Assembly (NCBI GenBank): GCA_021531755.1
Contig: JADYUK010000009.1
Location: 1 to 64,000 of the forward strand
DNA from: Hoylesella loescheii
GTDB lineage: Bacteria > Bacteroidota > Bacteroidia > Bacteroidales > Bacteroidaceae
DNA length: 64,000 bases
Reading direction: 5' to 3'
The notes under the pieces were generated by a model. The model did no database searches, was not told the origin of the DNA, and saw only the letters and a program-made list of their open reading frames with translations. Positions 46,296-54,301 of this stretch are shown here, one piece after another. Position 1 is the first letter of the stretch. Each line of letters opens with the position of its first letter. Position numbers and translations under genes: made by a program.

Positions 46296-47504
46296 ATGTT
46301 CAATCTCAGTAAATTCATCGGTCAGTATGTGACCCGGCGTGAAAAGAGTATGTTTGCTCAGGATATTGAGGCAAACAAGGAAAAACTTTCAGTTGAAATA
46401 AAAGGCAAGAAAGTTTGTGTTATTGGAGGTGCTGGTTCTATCGGTTCTTCATTCATCAAGGCAGTTCTTCGCTTTGAACCACAGAGCGTAGTTGTTGTTG
46501 ACTTGAATGAGAACGGATTGGCAGAATTAGTTCGTGATGTGCGAAGCACAGAAGGACTTTATGTACCTGATGAGTTCCGTTGCTACACCCTCAATTTTGC
46601 AGATCCAATCTTCGAACGTATTTTCCGTGAGGAGAAGGGCTTTGACATTGTCGCCAATTTCTCTGCCCACAAGCATGTACGTTCAGAGAAAGATAAGTAT
46701 AGTGTTCAAGCACTCATCGAAAACAACGACATCAAGGCAAAGAAACTGATGGATTTGCTTTGCGTGTACCCACCAAAGCATTTCTTCTGCGTATCTACAG
46801 ATAAGGCTGCTAACCCAGTCAACATCATGGGAGCCAGTAAGCGTATTATGGAAGACTTGGTAATGGCTTATAATGAGCATTTCAAAGTAACTACCGCTCG
46901 TTTTGCTAATGTTGCTTTCTCCAATGGTTCTTTGCCAGATGGATGGATTCATCGTTTGCAGAAGAAGCAGCCATTGGCTGCACCTTCTGATGTGAAGCGT
47001 TATTTCGTATCTCCTGAGGAGTCTGGTCAGATTTGTATGTTGGCTTGTATCCTTGGTAACGGAGGAGAAGTCTTCTTCCCTAAGTTGGGCGAAGACCAGA
47101 TGCTTACCTTCTCCTCTATCTGCGATGATTTCGTAAAAGTAGAAGGTTTCAAGAAAGTAGAATGTGACAACGATGCAGCTGCAAAGCATTATGCTGCAGA
47201 GATGGATTACGAAAGTGACACCTATCCAGTTGTCTATTTCAAATCCGACACCACAGGAGAAAAGGCATACGAAGAATTCTATGTTCCTGGAGAAAAGGTA
47301 AACATGGATCGCTTCTCTGCTCTTGGAGTTGTTGAGCATACTACTCGTAGAAATCTGACCGAAGTGAATGATTTCTTCTCCGAGCTTGAAGCAATCTTCC
47401 AGAGAGAAGATTTCACGAAAGCTCAGGTAGTAGAATCAATAAAGAAGTTCATCCCTAACTTCGAACACGAAGAAAAGGGAAAGAATCTTGATCAAAAAAT
47501 GTAG
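46296..47504 (+). CDS. legB: NDP-N-acetylglucosamine 4,6-dehydratase (LegB-like)
   Basis: A 402-aa extended short-chain dehydratase/epimerase. The Rossmann motif VCVIGGAGSIGSSFI, the acidic strand VVDLNENGLAEL, the catalytic region FCVSTDKAANPVNIMGASKR (Ser/Thr-Asp-Lys and MGASK) and ARFANVAFSNGSLPDGW match the FlaA1/PseB/LegB group. Its position next to a LegC-type aminotransferase and NeuB/NeuC/NeuA homologues identifies it as the first dedicated step of legionaminic-acid synthesis: removal of the 6-OH to give the 4-keto-6-deoxy sugar. Whether it uses UDP- or GDP-GlcNAc is not shown by sequence; the PtmE-like gene in the locus favours GDP. Confidence 0.85.
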   Translation: MFNLSKFIGQYVTRREKSMFAQDIEANKEKLSVEIKGKKVCVIGGAGSIGSSFIKAVLRFEPQSVVVVDLNENGLAELVRDVRSTEGLYVPDEFRCYTLNFADPIFERIFREEKGFDIVANFSAHKHVRSEKDKYSVQALIENNDIKAKKLMDLLCVYPPKHFFCVSTDKAANPVNIMGASKRIMEDLVMAYNEHFKVTTARFANVAFSNGSLPDGWIHRLQKKQPLAAPSDVKRYFVSPEESGQICMLACILGNGGEVFFPKLGEDQMLTFSSICDDFVKVEGFKKVECDNDAAAKHYAAEMDYESDTYPVVYFKSDTTGEKAYEEFYVPGEKVNMDRFSALGVVEHTTRRNLTEVNDFFSELEAIFQREDFTKAQVVESIKKFIPNFEHEEKGKNLDQKM

Positions 47505-47547
47505 TTTTACGGAGTCAACAAGGTTCTGAGTCTATAAGTCAACAAGT

Positions 47548-47931
47548 ATGGACAGATCAATAGAAAATCTTTTTATATGGAATGAAAGTCGAATTTTTGT
47601 AAATGCTATTTATAAAATGATGGCTAATTGCAAGGATTGGGGATTTCGTGACCAAATACAACGAGCATCTGTATCAATAATGAATAATATAGCAGAGGGT
47701 TCAGAATCTGGCTCTGATGCAAAGTTTGTTAATTTCCTAAATATAGCAAAAGGCTCTTGTGGTGAGGTCCGTTCAATGCTTTACCTATGCGAAGATTTCT
47801 GTTATTGTTCATCTGACGAAAGAATCACTCTTCAAAATCAACTTAAGAAAATATCTACTGGTATCGTGAATTTAATAAACTCATTAAACATAAAACAACC
47901 CCGTAGACCCGTTGACTCGTTGACTTGTTGA
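47548..47931 (+). CDS. Four-helix bundle protein (S23/Avd-like)
   Basis: A 127-aa all-helical protein of the S23/four-helix-bundle family. RIFVNAIYKMMANCKDWGFRDQIQRASVSIMNNIAEG (seen here across about 37 residues) and the NFLNIAKGSCGEVRSMLYL helix are diagnostic. Family members occur as intervening sequences in rRNA genes, as accessory Avd proteins of diversity-generating retroelements, and scattered in capsule loci. The function here is unknown. Its last codons and stop (PVDSLTC) are encoded inside the 8-bp tandem repeat that follows, and inverted copies of the repeat core (AGTCAACAAG) lie just upstream of its start. Confidence 0.8.
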   Translation: MDRSIENLFIWNESRIFVNAIYKMMANCKDWGFRDQIQRASVSIMNNIAEGSESGSDAKFVNFLNIAKGSCGEVRSMLYLCEDFCYCSSDERITLQNQLKKISTGIVNLINSLNIKQPRRPVDSLTC

Positions 47932-48004
47932 CTTGTTGACTCGTTGACTTGTTGACTCGTTGACTTGTTGACTCGTTGACTTGTTGACTCGTTGACTTGT
48001 TGAC
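47911..48004 (+). repeat. 8-bp tandem repeat GTTGACTY, about 12 copies
   Basis: Eleven GTTGACTC/GTTGACTT units, alternating in a nearly regular C/T pattern, end with GTTGACCC just before the aminotransferase start. The array includes the stop codon of the four-helix-bundle gene. Reverse-complement copies (GTCAACAAG) are at about 47513 and 47538, so the small gene is bracketed by inverted versions of the same word. Confidence 0.9.
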
Positions 48005-48020
48005 CCAAAATATAAAAGTT

Positions 48021-49235
48021 ATGGCTGATTATAAAAATACTATCGACTTTATCAAGTCGGTTTATGGCAACAAGGAGTTTACTCCTCTTGCCGTTCCTGT
48101 TTTTGCAGGAAATGAAAAAGCATACCTTAACGAGTGTATCGACACGACCTTCGTTTCATCGGTAGGTAAGTTTGTTGATCGCTTCGAAGAGGATATGACT
48201 CGATATACAGGAGCAAAACGTGCAGTTGTGTGCGTGAGCGGTACGAACGCCCTCCACATGTCACTTCTTCTCTCAGGAGTAAAGAAAGACGATGAGGTGA
48301 TTACACAGGCACTCACCTTTATCGCAACCTGTAATGCGCTCTCATACATAGGAGCACATCCTGTTTTCCTCGATGTGGATAAAAGCACTATGGGACTCTC
48401 TCCAGATGCAATGAAGGAATGGCTCAACAAGAATGCAGAGATTCGCAAGAACACTCGCATTGGCGAACTACCCGAAAGTCAAGACTTTGCTTTTCGTGAA
48501 GACGATTTGGCTTGCTACAACAAGAACACTGGCAGAAGAATAAAGGCATGTGTACCTATGCACACCTTCGGTCATCCTGTACGTATCGAAGAGATAGCTG
48601 CTCTTTGTAAGGAATGGCATATCGAATTGGTTGAGGATGCTGCCGAATCTATCGGTTCTACATACAAAGGAAAGCACACTGGCACCTTCGGCAAGATAGG
48701 AGCCATTTCCTTCAATGGCAATAAGACCATCACAACAGGTGGTGGCGGTATGATGCTTTTTAATGATGAAGAGCTCGGTGCTTACGCCAAACATATCACT
48801 ACTCAGGCAAAGATTCCACATCGTTGGGAATTCCGTCATGACCATATCGGTTTCAACTACCGTATGCCGAATATCAATGCAGCTCTTGGCTGTGCTCAGT
48901 TGGAGAATCTCGACAAATACATAGCCAGCAAACGTGCGGTAGCAGCAGAATACATTGAGCATTTCAAGAATGTAGATGGCATCGACTTCTTTGTTGAGCC
49001 AGAAAACACCTTCTCAAACTATTGGCTCTCTGCCGTAGTACTCAAAGACAAGGAGTCACAACTTGATTTCCTCCAGCAAACTAATGACAATGGCGTCATG
49101 ACTCGTCCTATTTGGGAATTAATGAATCGCTTGCCAATGTTCGAGAACTGCGAGAACGATGGCCTTGCAAACACCATTTGGTTTGCGGATAGAGTGGTAA
49201 ACATTCCAAGTTCAGTAAGAGTAGAAAATTTGTAA
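48021..49235 (+). CDS. legC: PLP-dependent sugar aminotransferase (LegC-like, DegT/DnrJ/EryC1)
   Basis: Transfers an amino group to C4 of the 4-keto-6-deoxy sugar nucleotide made by LegB. About 404 aa. The DegT family marks are VCVSGTNALHMSLLLSGV, the LVEDAAESIGSTYKG block with its PLP-contacting Asp, and the Schiff-base lysine in AISFNGNKTITTGGGG. An insertion around residues 140-175 (including FAFREDDLACYNKNTGRR) is typical of the LegC group. The ATG at 48021 is used, because the upstream TTG at 47997 lies in the tandem repeat. Confidence 0.88.
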   Translation: MADYKNTIDFIKSVYGNKEFTPLAVPVFAGNEKAYLNECIDTTFVSSVGKFVDRFEEDMTRYTGAKRAVVCVSGTNALHMSLLLSGVKKDDEVITQALTFIATCNALSYIGAHPVFLDVDKSTMGLSPDAMKEWLNKNAEIRKNTRIGELPESQDFAFREDDLACYNKNTGRRIKACVPMHTFGHPVRIEEIAALCKEWHIELVEDAAESIGSTYKGKHTGTFGKIGAISFNGNKTITTGGGGMMLFNDEELGAYAKHITTQAKIPHRWEFRHDHIGFNYRMPNINAALGCAQLENLDKYIASKRAVAAEYIEHFKNVDGIDFFVEPENTFSNYWLSAVVLKDKESQLDFLQQTNDNGVMTRPIWELMNRLPMFENCENDGLANTIWFADRVVNIPSSVRVENL

Positions 49236-49237
49236 TT

Positions 49238-49414
49238 ATGGAAGATTATACTAAAATATGTGAGCATTGTGGAAAGGAGTTTCGTATTCACGTTACAACT
49301 ATGAATGTTCCAGGAGGTAAAGACAAAGAAGAAGTAGATTGCCCGTATTGTCATAAAAACAACGGATATCGCATGACAAGCGGTTTTGTTTATACTTTTA
49401 AAATGGAGGATTAA
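49238..49414 (+). CDS. 58-aa zinc-ribbon protein
   Basis: A short frame beginning two nt after the aminotransferase stop and ending two nt before the next gene: MEDYTKICEHCGKEFRI, then DCPYCHKNNGYRM. Two CxxC pairs about 25 residues apart make a zinc-ribbon fold likely. The tight spacing on both sides supports translation. Function not recognised; it could be a regulator or an accessory to the neighbouring 111-aa protein. Confidence 0.65.
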   Translation: MEDYTKICEHCGKEFRIHVTTMNVPGGKDKEEVDCPYCHKNNGYRMTSGFVYTFKMED

Positions 49415-49416
49415 CC

Positions 49417-49752
49417 ATGGCAAAATTAGAAGTGACCAAAGATTTCCAAACATTTGTAGATGGGGTCTATATTGAAAATTATCAGGAAACTTACGACTTG
49501 TATCAAGCTGCATCGGGTAACCAAGAGGGACAATGTACATTTTCTGTAGATCCTTGCCCGGGGAGTGAGGACGTGCTTATTATTCATGAACCTTCTAACA
49601 ATGCCCTTCGTTTATCTCCTAAGGCGTATGCATATTTCCCTGAATGGATAGAACAGAATCTTATGGAAGGTCTTGACGCAGAAACATTCTGGGGAATGGA
49701 ACATGCTAAAGAGAAGGACGAATGGGAGGAACGAAAAAACGGCAATCTATAA
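49417..49752 (+). CDS. Hypothetical acidic protein in the legionaminate cluster
   Basis: A 111-aa acidic soluble protein with no signal peptide, membrane segment or recognised motif. It holds two cysteines (CTFSVDPC) and a tryptophan-rich C-terminal part (YAYFPEWIEQNL, TFWGMEH). It is packed between the zinc-ribbon gene (two nt upstream) and neuD (one nt downstream), so it is surely co-transcribed with sugar-synthesis genes. The role is unknown. Confidence 0.6.
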   Translation: MAKLEVTKDFQTFVDGVYIENYQETYDLYQAASGNQEGQCTFSVDPCPGSEDVLIIHEPSNNALRLSPKAYAYFPEWIEQNLMEGLDAETFWGMEHAKEKDEWEERKNGNL

Positions 49753-49753
49753 A

Positions 49754-50395
49754 ATGGAGCAAAAGAATCTCATCCTCGTTGGTGGTGGAGGTCATTGCAA
49801 ATCCGTCATCGATGTAGCAGAATCTGCTGGCTACAACATCCTTGGCATACTCGATATGCCTGAAGATGTAGGCAAGAAGGTTCTCGACTATAAGGTGATT
49901 GGAACTGATGATGACATACCTCTCTATGTCGATAAGGCTGAATTTGTCATTACCGTAGGGTTCATCAAGAATCCTACTACCCGTATTAAACTATATAATA
50001 AGGTGAAGGAGGCTGGAGGCAAATTGGCAACTGTTATTGCATCTACTGCTCACGTATCAAAGTATTCTACCATAGGTGAAGGAACAGTAGTCATGCATCA
50101 GGCATTCGTTAATGCTGGAGCTCATATTGGAGCCAACTGCATCATCAACACCTTCTGCAATATCGAACATGATGCACAAATAGGTGACCAATGCCATATC
50201 TCTACAGGAACTATGGTCAATGGCGACTGCAAGGTCGGCGACAGATGTTTCATAGGTAGTCAGTCTACCCTAGCTAATGGCATCACCATTGGAGAAGACA
50301 TCATTGTGGGTGCAGCCAGCTTTGTTCGCAAAAGCATTTCTGAGAAAGGAATCTATTCTGGTAATCCTGCCATCCTAAAAATAAAGAGCAAATGA
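49754..50395 (+). CDS. neuD: NeuD/LegH-like sugar N-acetyltransferase
   Basis: A 213-aa PglD/NeuD-type acetyltransferase. The N-terminal Rossmann-like sugar-nucleotide half begins LILVGGGGHCKSVIDVAESAG. The C-terminal half is a left-handed beta-helix with hexapeptide repeats (IGANCIINTFCNIEHDAQIG, VGDRCFIGSQSTLANGITIG), including the conserved catalytic His in NIEHDA. In this pathway it would acetylate the C4 amino group added by LegC. The ATG at 49754 is chosen because the longer frame overlaps the upstream gene out of register with the family N-terminus. It overlaps neuB by 4 nt. Confidence 0.88.
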   Translation: MEQKNLILVGGGGHCKSVIDVAESAGYNILGILDMPEDVGKKVLDYKVIGTDDDIPLYVDKAEFVITVGFIKNPTTRIKLYNKVKEAGGKLATVIASTAHVSKYSTIGEGTVVMHQAFVNAGAHIGANCIINTFCNIEHDAQIGDQCHISTGTMVNGDCKVGDRCFIGSQSTLANGITIGEDIIVGAASFVRKSISEKGIYSGNPAILKIKSK

Positions 50396-51399
50396 AACAT
50401 GTACTAATCATAGCAGAAGCTGGGGTCAACCACAACGGCTCGCTTGAACTTGCTAAACAACTCATTGACAAGGCTGTTGAGGCAGGGGTGGATATAATCA
50501 AGTTCCAGACATTCAAGTCCGAAAAGTTGGTATCAAAGGCTGCAAAGCAGGCAGAATATCAGCAACGCAACATAGGCAAGAAAGACGACGGTCAGTTGAC
50601 GATGCTCAAAAAGCTGGAACTCTCTCAGCAGGATCATGAAGAATTGATTGCTTACTGCAACGAGAAGGGCATCCGTTTCTTCTCTACCGCCTTCGATATG
50701 GATAGCATTGACTATCTTCATTCGCTCAATATGGGATTGTGGAAAATCCCTTCGGGAGAGATTACCAACTATCCATACCTTCGCAAGATTGCACAATATC
50801 ACGAGCCAGTCATTCTCTCTACAGGCATGTGCGAGCTATCAGACATAGAGGCTGCCTTAAAGGTTCTATTGGAGTTTGGCGTACAGAAAGAACAGATAAC
50901 TGTTCTTCACTGCAATACCGAATATCCAACACCATTCCAGGATGTAAATCTCAAGGCTATGCTTGAAATTGAAGAACGGTTTGGAGTGAAGATTGGCTAT
51001 TCCGACCACACTAAAGGAATTGAAGTGCCTATCGCTGCAGTCGCTTTGGGAGCAACTGTCATCGAAAAGCACTTTACACTCGACCGCAATTTGGAAGGTC
51101 CTGACCATAAGGCAAGCCTTGAACCTAATGAACTGACAGATATGGTTTGTGCCATCCGCAATATCGAACAGGCTTTGGGTTCAGGACACAAAACCATTTC
51201 TGAATCAGAACGCAAGAACATTGAGATTGCTCGAAAGAGTATAGTTGCTGCTTGTCCTATCAAGGCTGGTGAACTGCTTTCCGAAGACAATCTTACCGTT
51301 AAGCGACCTGGCAATGGCATCTCACCAATGTGCTGGAATAAGGTAATCGGAACAATTGCTACAAAGGATTTTGAAGAAGAGGAGGTAATTGTATTATGA
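50392..51399 (+). CDS. neuB: Nonulosonate synthase NeuB (probable legionaminate synthase)
   Basis: Condenses a 6-carbon 2,4-diacetamido sugar (or ManNAc) with PEP to form the nine-carbon acid. 335 aa: a TIM barrel starting IAEAGVNHNGSLELAKQLID, the DIIKFQTFK strand, IPSGEITNYPYL, the GYSDHTKGIEVPIAAVALGA metal and PEP-binding region, and VIEKHFTLDR. A C-terminal antifreeze-like SAF domain follows (KSIVAACPIKAGELLSEDNL). Overlapping ATGA junctions on both sides show a tight operon. The LegB/LegC context makes legionaminate more likely than Neu5Ac. Confidence 0.92.
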   Translation: MKHVLIIAEAGVNHNGSLELAKQLIDKAVEAGVDIIKFQTFKSEKLVSKAAKQAEYQQRNIGKKDDGQLTMLKKLELSQQDHEELIAYCNEKGIRFFSTAFDMDSIDYLHSLNMGLWKIPSGEITNYPYLRKIAQYHEPVILSTGMCELSDIEAALKVLLEFGVQKEQITVLHCNTEYPTPFQDVNLKAMLEIEERFGVKIGYSDHTKGIEVPIAAVALGATVIEKHFTLDRNLEGPDHKASLEPNELTDMVCAIRNIEQALGSGHKTISESERKNIEIARKSIVAACPIKAGELLSEDNLTVKRPGNGISPMCWNKVIGTIATKDFEEEEVIVL

Positions 51400-52544
51400 G
51401 AAAGATTTGTGTAGTTACCGGTTCTCGAGCTGAATATGGTATTCTTCGTAATCTGATGGCTGCCATCAAGGCTGATTCCGAGCTCCAGCTTCAAGTTATT
51501 ACTACCAATCAGCATCTATCAAAGCTTCAAGGCGAAACCTATAAGGAAATTGAAAATGATGGATTCAGTATCGATTTCAAAGTTTATATGGCCGATGATG
51601 ATGCAATAGACAATGCAAACTCTACTGCAAAGTCGATAAGTAGAGGTGTCGCAGGATTTGCAGATGCATTTGATTCTCTTAAACCTGAATTGCTTCTTAT
51701 CTTAGGTGATCGCTATGAAATGTTGGCAGTTGCCTCCACGGCACTAATTTATAAGATACCCATTGCTCACCTCCATGGTGGAGAGATAACCGAAGGGGCT
51801 TTTGATGATGCCATCCGTCATGCCATTACCAAGATGAGCCATCTTCATTTCACAAGTACAGAAGCTTATCGAAAGCGTGTGATACAGTTAGGTGAGCAAC
51901 CAGACCGAGTGTTTAACGTAGGAGCGCTTGGTGTGGAGAACATAATGAAGACCAACTTCATGACCAAGGAAGAAATTGAGCAAAGTCTGAGTTTTAAGCT
52001 TACCGATAAATGCCTTTTATGCACTTTTCATCCAGTAACCCTATCGAATATGTCTTCAGAGGTTCAGGTGCTTAACTTACTTGAAGCTCTTGATTTATAT
52101 AAGGATTATCATATTATCTTTACTTATTCCAATTCCGATACCAACTCGCAGATAATTATCAAGCGAATTCAAAAGTATGTGGATAAGAATATAGAAAGAT
52201 GTATGTTTATCCCTTCGTTAGGACAAAGAAGGTACTTTTCTGTATTGAAATATGTCAAAGCAGTGATAGGCAATTCATCCAGTGGAATTATAGAAGTTCC
52301 AAGTTTTAGCATCCCCACACTAAATATCGGAGATAGGCAAAAAGGTCGTATTGCAGCAGAAAGTGTAATCAATTGTGGGTATTTAACTGAACAAATAAAG
52401 GACGGTCTTGAAAAAGTAATAGCTTATGGTCACAGAACAATTGATAATCCTTATTATAAGGAAGGAACATGTCAAGCTATCTTGGATACGATCAAGACCT
52501 ATCCATTAGAAAATATTATTCAAAAACATTTTTACGATTTGTAA
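51396..52544 (+). CDS. neuC: Hydrolysing NDP-sugar 2-epimerase NeuC/LegG
   Basis: A 382-aa GT-B fold enzyme that hydrolyses and C2-epimerises the NDP-linked sugar to release the manno-configured free sugar used by NeuB. Signature regions: VTGSRAEYGILRNLMAAI at the N-terminus, LILGDRYEMLAVASTALIYKIPIAHLHGGE, the CTFHPVT strand, and IGNSSSGIIEVPSFSIPTLNIGDRQKGR. Full length. It overlaps neuB by 4 nt and neuA follows one nt after its stop. Confidence 0.92.
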   Translation: MRKICVVTGSRAEYGILRNLMAAIKADSELQLQVITTNQHLSKLQGETYKEIENDGFSIDFKVYMADDDAIDNANSTAKSISRGVAGFADAFDSLKPELLLILGDRYEMLAVASTALIYKIPIAHLHGGEITEGAFDDAIRHAITKMSHLHFTSTEAYRKRVIQLGEQPDRVFNVGALGVENIMKTNFMTKEEIEQSLSFKLTDKCLLCTFHPVTLSNMSSEVQVLNLLEALDLYKDYHIIFTYSNSDTNSQIIIKRIQKYVDKNIERCMFIPSLGQRRYFSVLKYVKAVIGNSSSGIIEVPSFSIPTLNIGDRQKGRIAAESVINCGYLTEQIKDGLEKVIAYGHRTIDNPYYKEGTCQAILDTIKTYPLENIIQKHFYDL

Positions 52545-52545
52545 T

Positions 52546-53229
52546 ATGGAAGATATATTGGTAGTTATACCTGCTCGTGGAGGAAGCAAAGGACTTCCTG
52601 GCAAGAACATCAAAATGCTGTGTGGCAAACCTTTGATTGCATACTCCATTGATGTGGCTCGTGCTATTACATCTGATGATAATATTTGTGTATCAACAGA
52701 TGATCAGCATATAATAGAAGTAGTTGAAAGCTACGGTTTGAAAGTGCCATTTGTACGCCCGGCAGAACTAGCTTCCGATACAGCGTCAACAAATGACGTT
52801 CTTTTGCATGCTATCAAGTTTTATGAAGAAAAAGGCAAGAAGTTTACTAAGGTACTTCTTTTGCAGCCAACTTCACCTTTGCGTACTGTAGAACAAGTTA
52901 AGGAGGCTATTACTTTATACAGAAATGATATTGATATGGTAGTCTCTGTAACGAAATCACATGCTCCTGCTGTGTTATGTAACGATAATGATGAGGGCTT
53001 CGTTGATCTTGTATATAATAAGCATGCAGGTGGTCGTCAGTCTCTACCTACATTTTATGAGTTCAATGGTGCCATCTATGTAATTAACATTGAAGCTCTT
53101 AAGCAAAAAGGCTTAGGCGGTTTTGATAAACGTGTTAAATATGTAATGTCTAAAGAAACGTCAATCGATATTGATGATATTTATGACTTTATGTTAATTG
53201 AGGCGATAAAGAGGAATAAGATAGGTTGA
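52546..53229 (+). CDS. neuA: CMP-nonulosonate cytidylyltransferase NeuA/LegF
   Basis: Activates the nine-carbon acid with CTP. 227 aa: nucleotide-binding PARGGSKGLPGKNIKML, the LLLQPTSPLRTVEQVKEAI motif, and the substrate region NGAIYVINIEAL with the conserved metal-binding acids after SIDIDD. Full length without the extra acetylhydrolase domain seen in some NeuA proteins. The product would be CMP-Leg5,7Ac2 or a close relative, the donor for the transferase at 55339. Confidence 0.92.
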   Translation: MEDILVVIPARGGSKGLPGKNIKMLCGKPLIAYSIDVARAITSDDNICVSTDDQHIIEVVESYGLKVPFVRPAELASDTASTNDVLLHAIKFYEEKGKKFTKVLLLQPTSPLRTVEQVKEAITLYRNDIDMVVSVTKSHAPAVLCNDNDEGFVDLVYNKHAGGRQSLPTFYEFNGAIYVINIEALKQKGLGGFDKRVKYVMSKETSIDIDDIYDFMLIEAIKRNKIG

Positions 53230-53255
53230 TATTAACAAAATAATAATCATAGAGT

Positions 53256-54296
53256 ATGAACAAGGAATTTATAATAACTGAATCTTCGACTATTAAGGAT
53301 GCGCTGATTGCAATTAATGATATTACGCATGATGGTGAATCCCTTGTTGTGGTAAATTCAGAACAGGAGATTATAGGTACACTTACGGATGGAGATATTC
53401 GTCGAGGTCTTATTGCTGGAGCAGAATTGACGGATTCTGTGTGTAAGATAATGCACACCGATTTTAAATTTATCAACCAAACTAATTTTGATGTAGCACA
53501 TTTGAAATCATTCCGTGATCAACGTATCATGTTTATTCCTATCTTGGATGAGCAAAAGCATGTAGTGGATGTCGTAAACTTGAATAAGTTTAAATCCAAA
53601 CTTCCTATTGATGCTGTTCTCATGGCTGGAGGAAAGGGAGTTCGTCTTCGTCCTTTAACAGAAACAACTCCAAAACCTTTGCTGCCTGTAGGGGGCAAAC
53701 CTATTATTGATTATAATATAGACAGTTTAATAGAGAATGGTATTAAAAACATTTCTGTGACAGTCAACTATCTTCATGAACAATTGGAAGAGCATTTTGC
53801 CAACCCTATAAATGGAGTACAAGTAGATTGTATAAAAGAACCACAGTTCTTAGGAACAATGGGTGCAACACAATTCGTTACAAAGTTCTATAATGATGTG
53901 GTACTTGTGATGAATTCAGACCTTTTTACTAATATAGATTACGAGGATTTTTATCTTCATTTTATGGAGCACAATGCAGACATGTCTGTTGCTGCTGTTC
54001 CATATTCTATTTCTGTTCCTTATGGAATTTTTGAATTAGAAGGTAGAAACATAAAGGGGGTAAAAGAAAAACCTGTCTATAATTATTTTGCCAATGCTGG
54101 CATTTATCTCATCAAACGTGAGCTATTAGAGAATATGCCAAAGAATACGTTCTATAATGCTACCGACCTGATGAATGATGCAGTAGCAGAAGGTAAGACT
54201 GTTATTCGATATCCAATTACTGGTTATTGGCTTGATATTGGCAGCCATGAAGAATACAAGAAAGCCAATGAATTAGTAAAACATATTAAAAAATAA
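53256..54296 (+). CDS. ptmE: CBS-domain sugar-phosphate nucleotidyltransferase (PtmE-like)
   Basis: A 346-aa protein with two N-terminal CBS motifs (TIKDALIAINDI, IIGTLTDGDIRRGLI, then FIPILDEQKHVVDVVNL) joined to a GT-A nucleotidyltransferase (AVLMAGGKGVRLRPLTETTP, KPLLPVGGKPIIDYNI, then VMNSDLFTNIDYEDF and WLDIGSHEEY). This CBS plus NTP-transferase layout is that of Campylobacter PtmE, a glucosamine-1-phosphate guanylyltransferase that opens the legionaminic pathway with GDP-sugars. The assignment rests on architecture and context. The CBS pair may sense nucleotides. Confidence 0.8.
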   Translation: MNKEFIITESSTIKDALIAINDITHDGESLVVVNSEQEIIGTLTDGDIRRGLIAGAELTDSVCKIMHTDFKFINQTNFDVAHLKSFRDQRIMFIPILDEQKHVVDVVNLNKFKSKLPIDAVLMAGGKGVRLRPLTETTPKPLLPVGGKPIIDYNIDSLIENGIKNISVTVNYLHEQLEEHFANPINGVQVDCIKEPQFLGTMGATQFVTKFYNDVVLVMNSDLFTNIDYEDFYLHFMEHNADMSVAAVPYSISVPYGIFELEGRNIKGVKEKPVYNYFANAGIYLIKRELLENMPKNTFYNATDLMNDAVAEGKTVIRYPITGYWLDIGSHEEYKKANELVKHIKK

Positions 54297-54301
54297 TCTC
54301 C

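Noticed and set aside
47911..48004. Possible CRISPR or phase-variation tract in the aminotransferase
   Set aside because: 8-bp units without spacers; the array ends before the aminotransferase ATG, so a copy change would not shift that frame.
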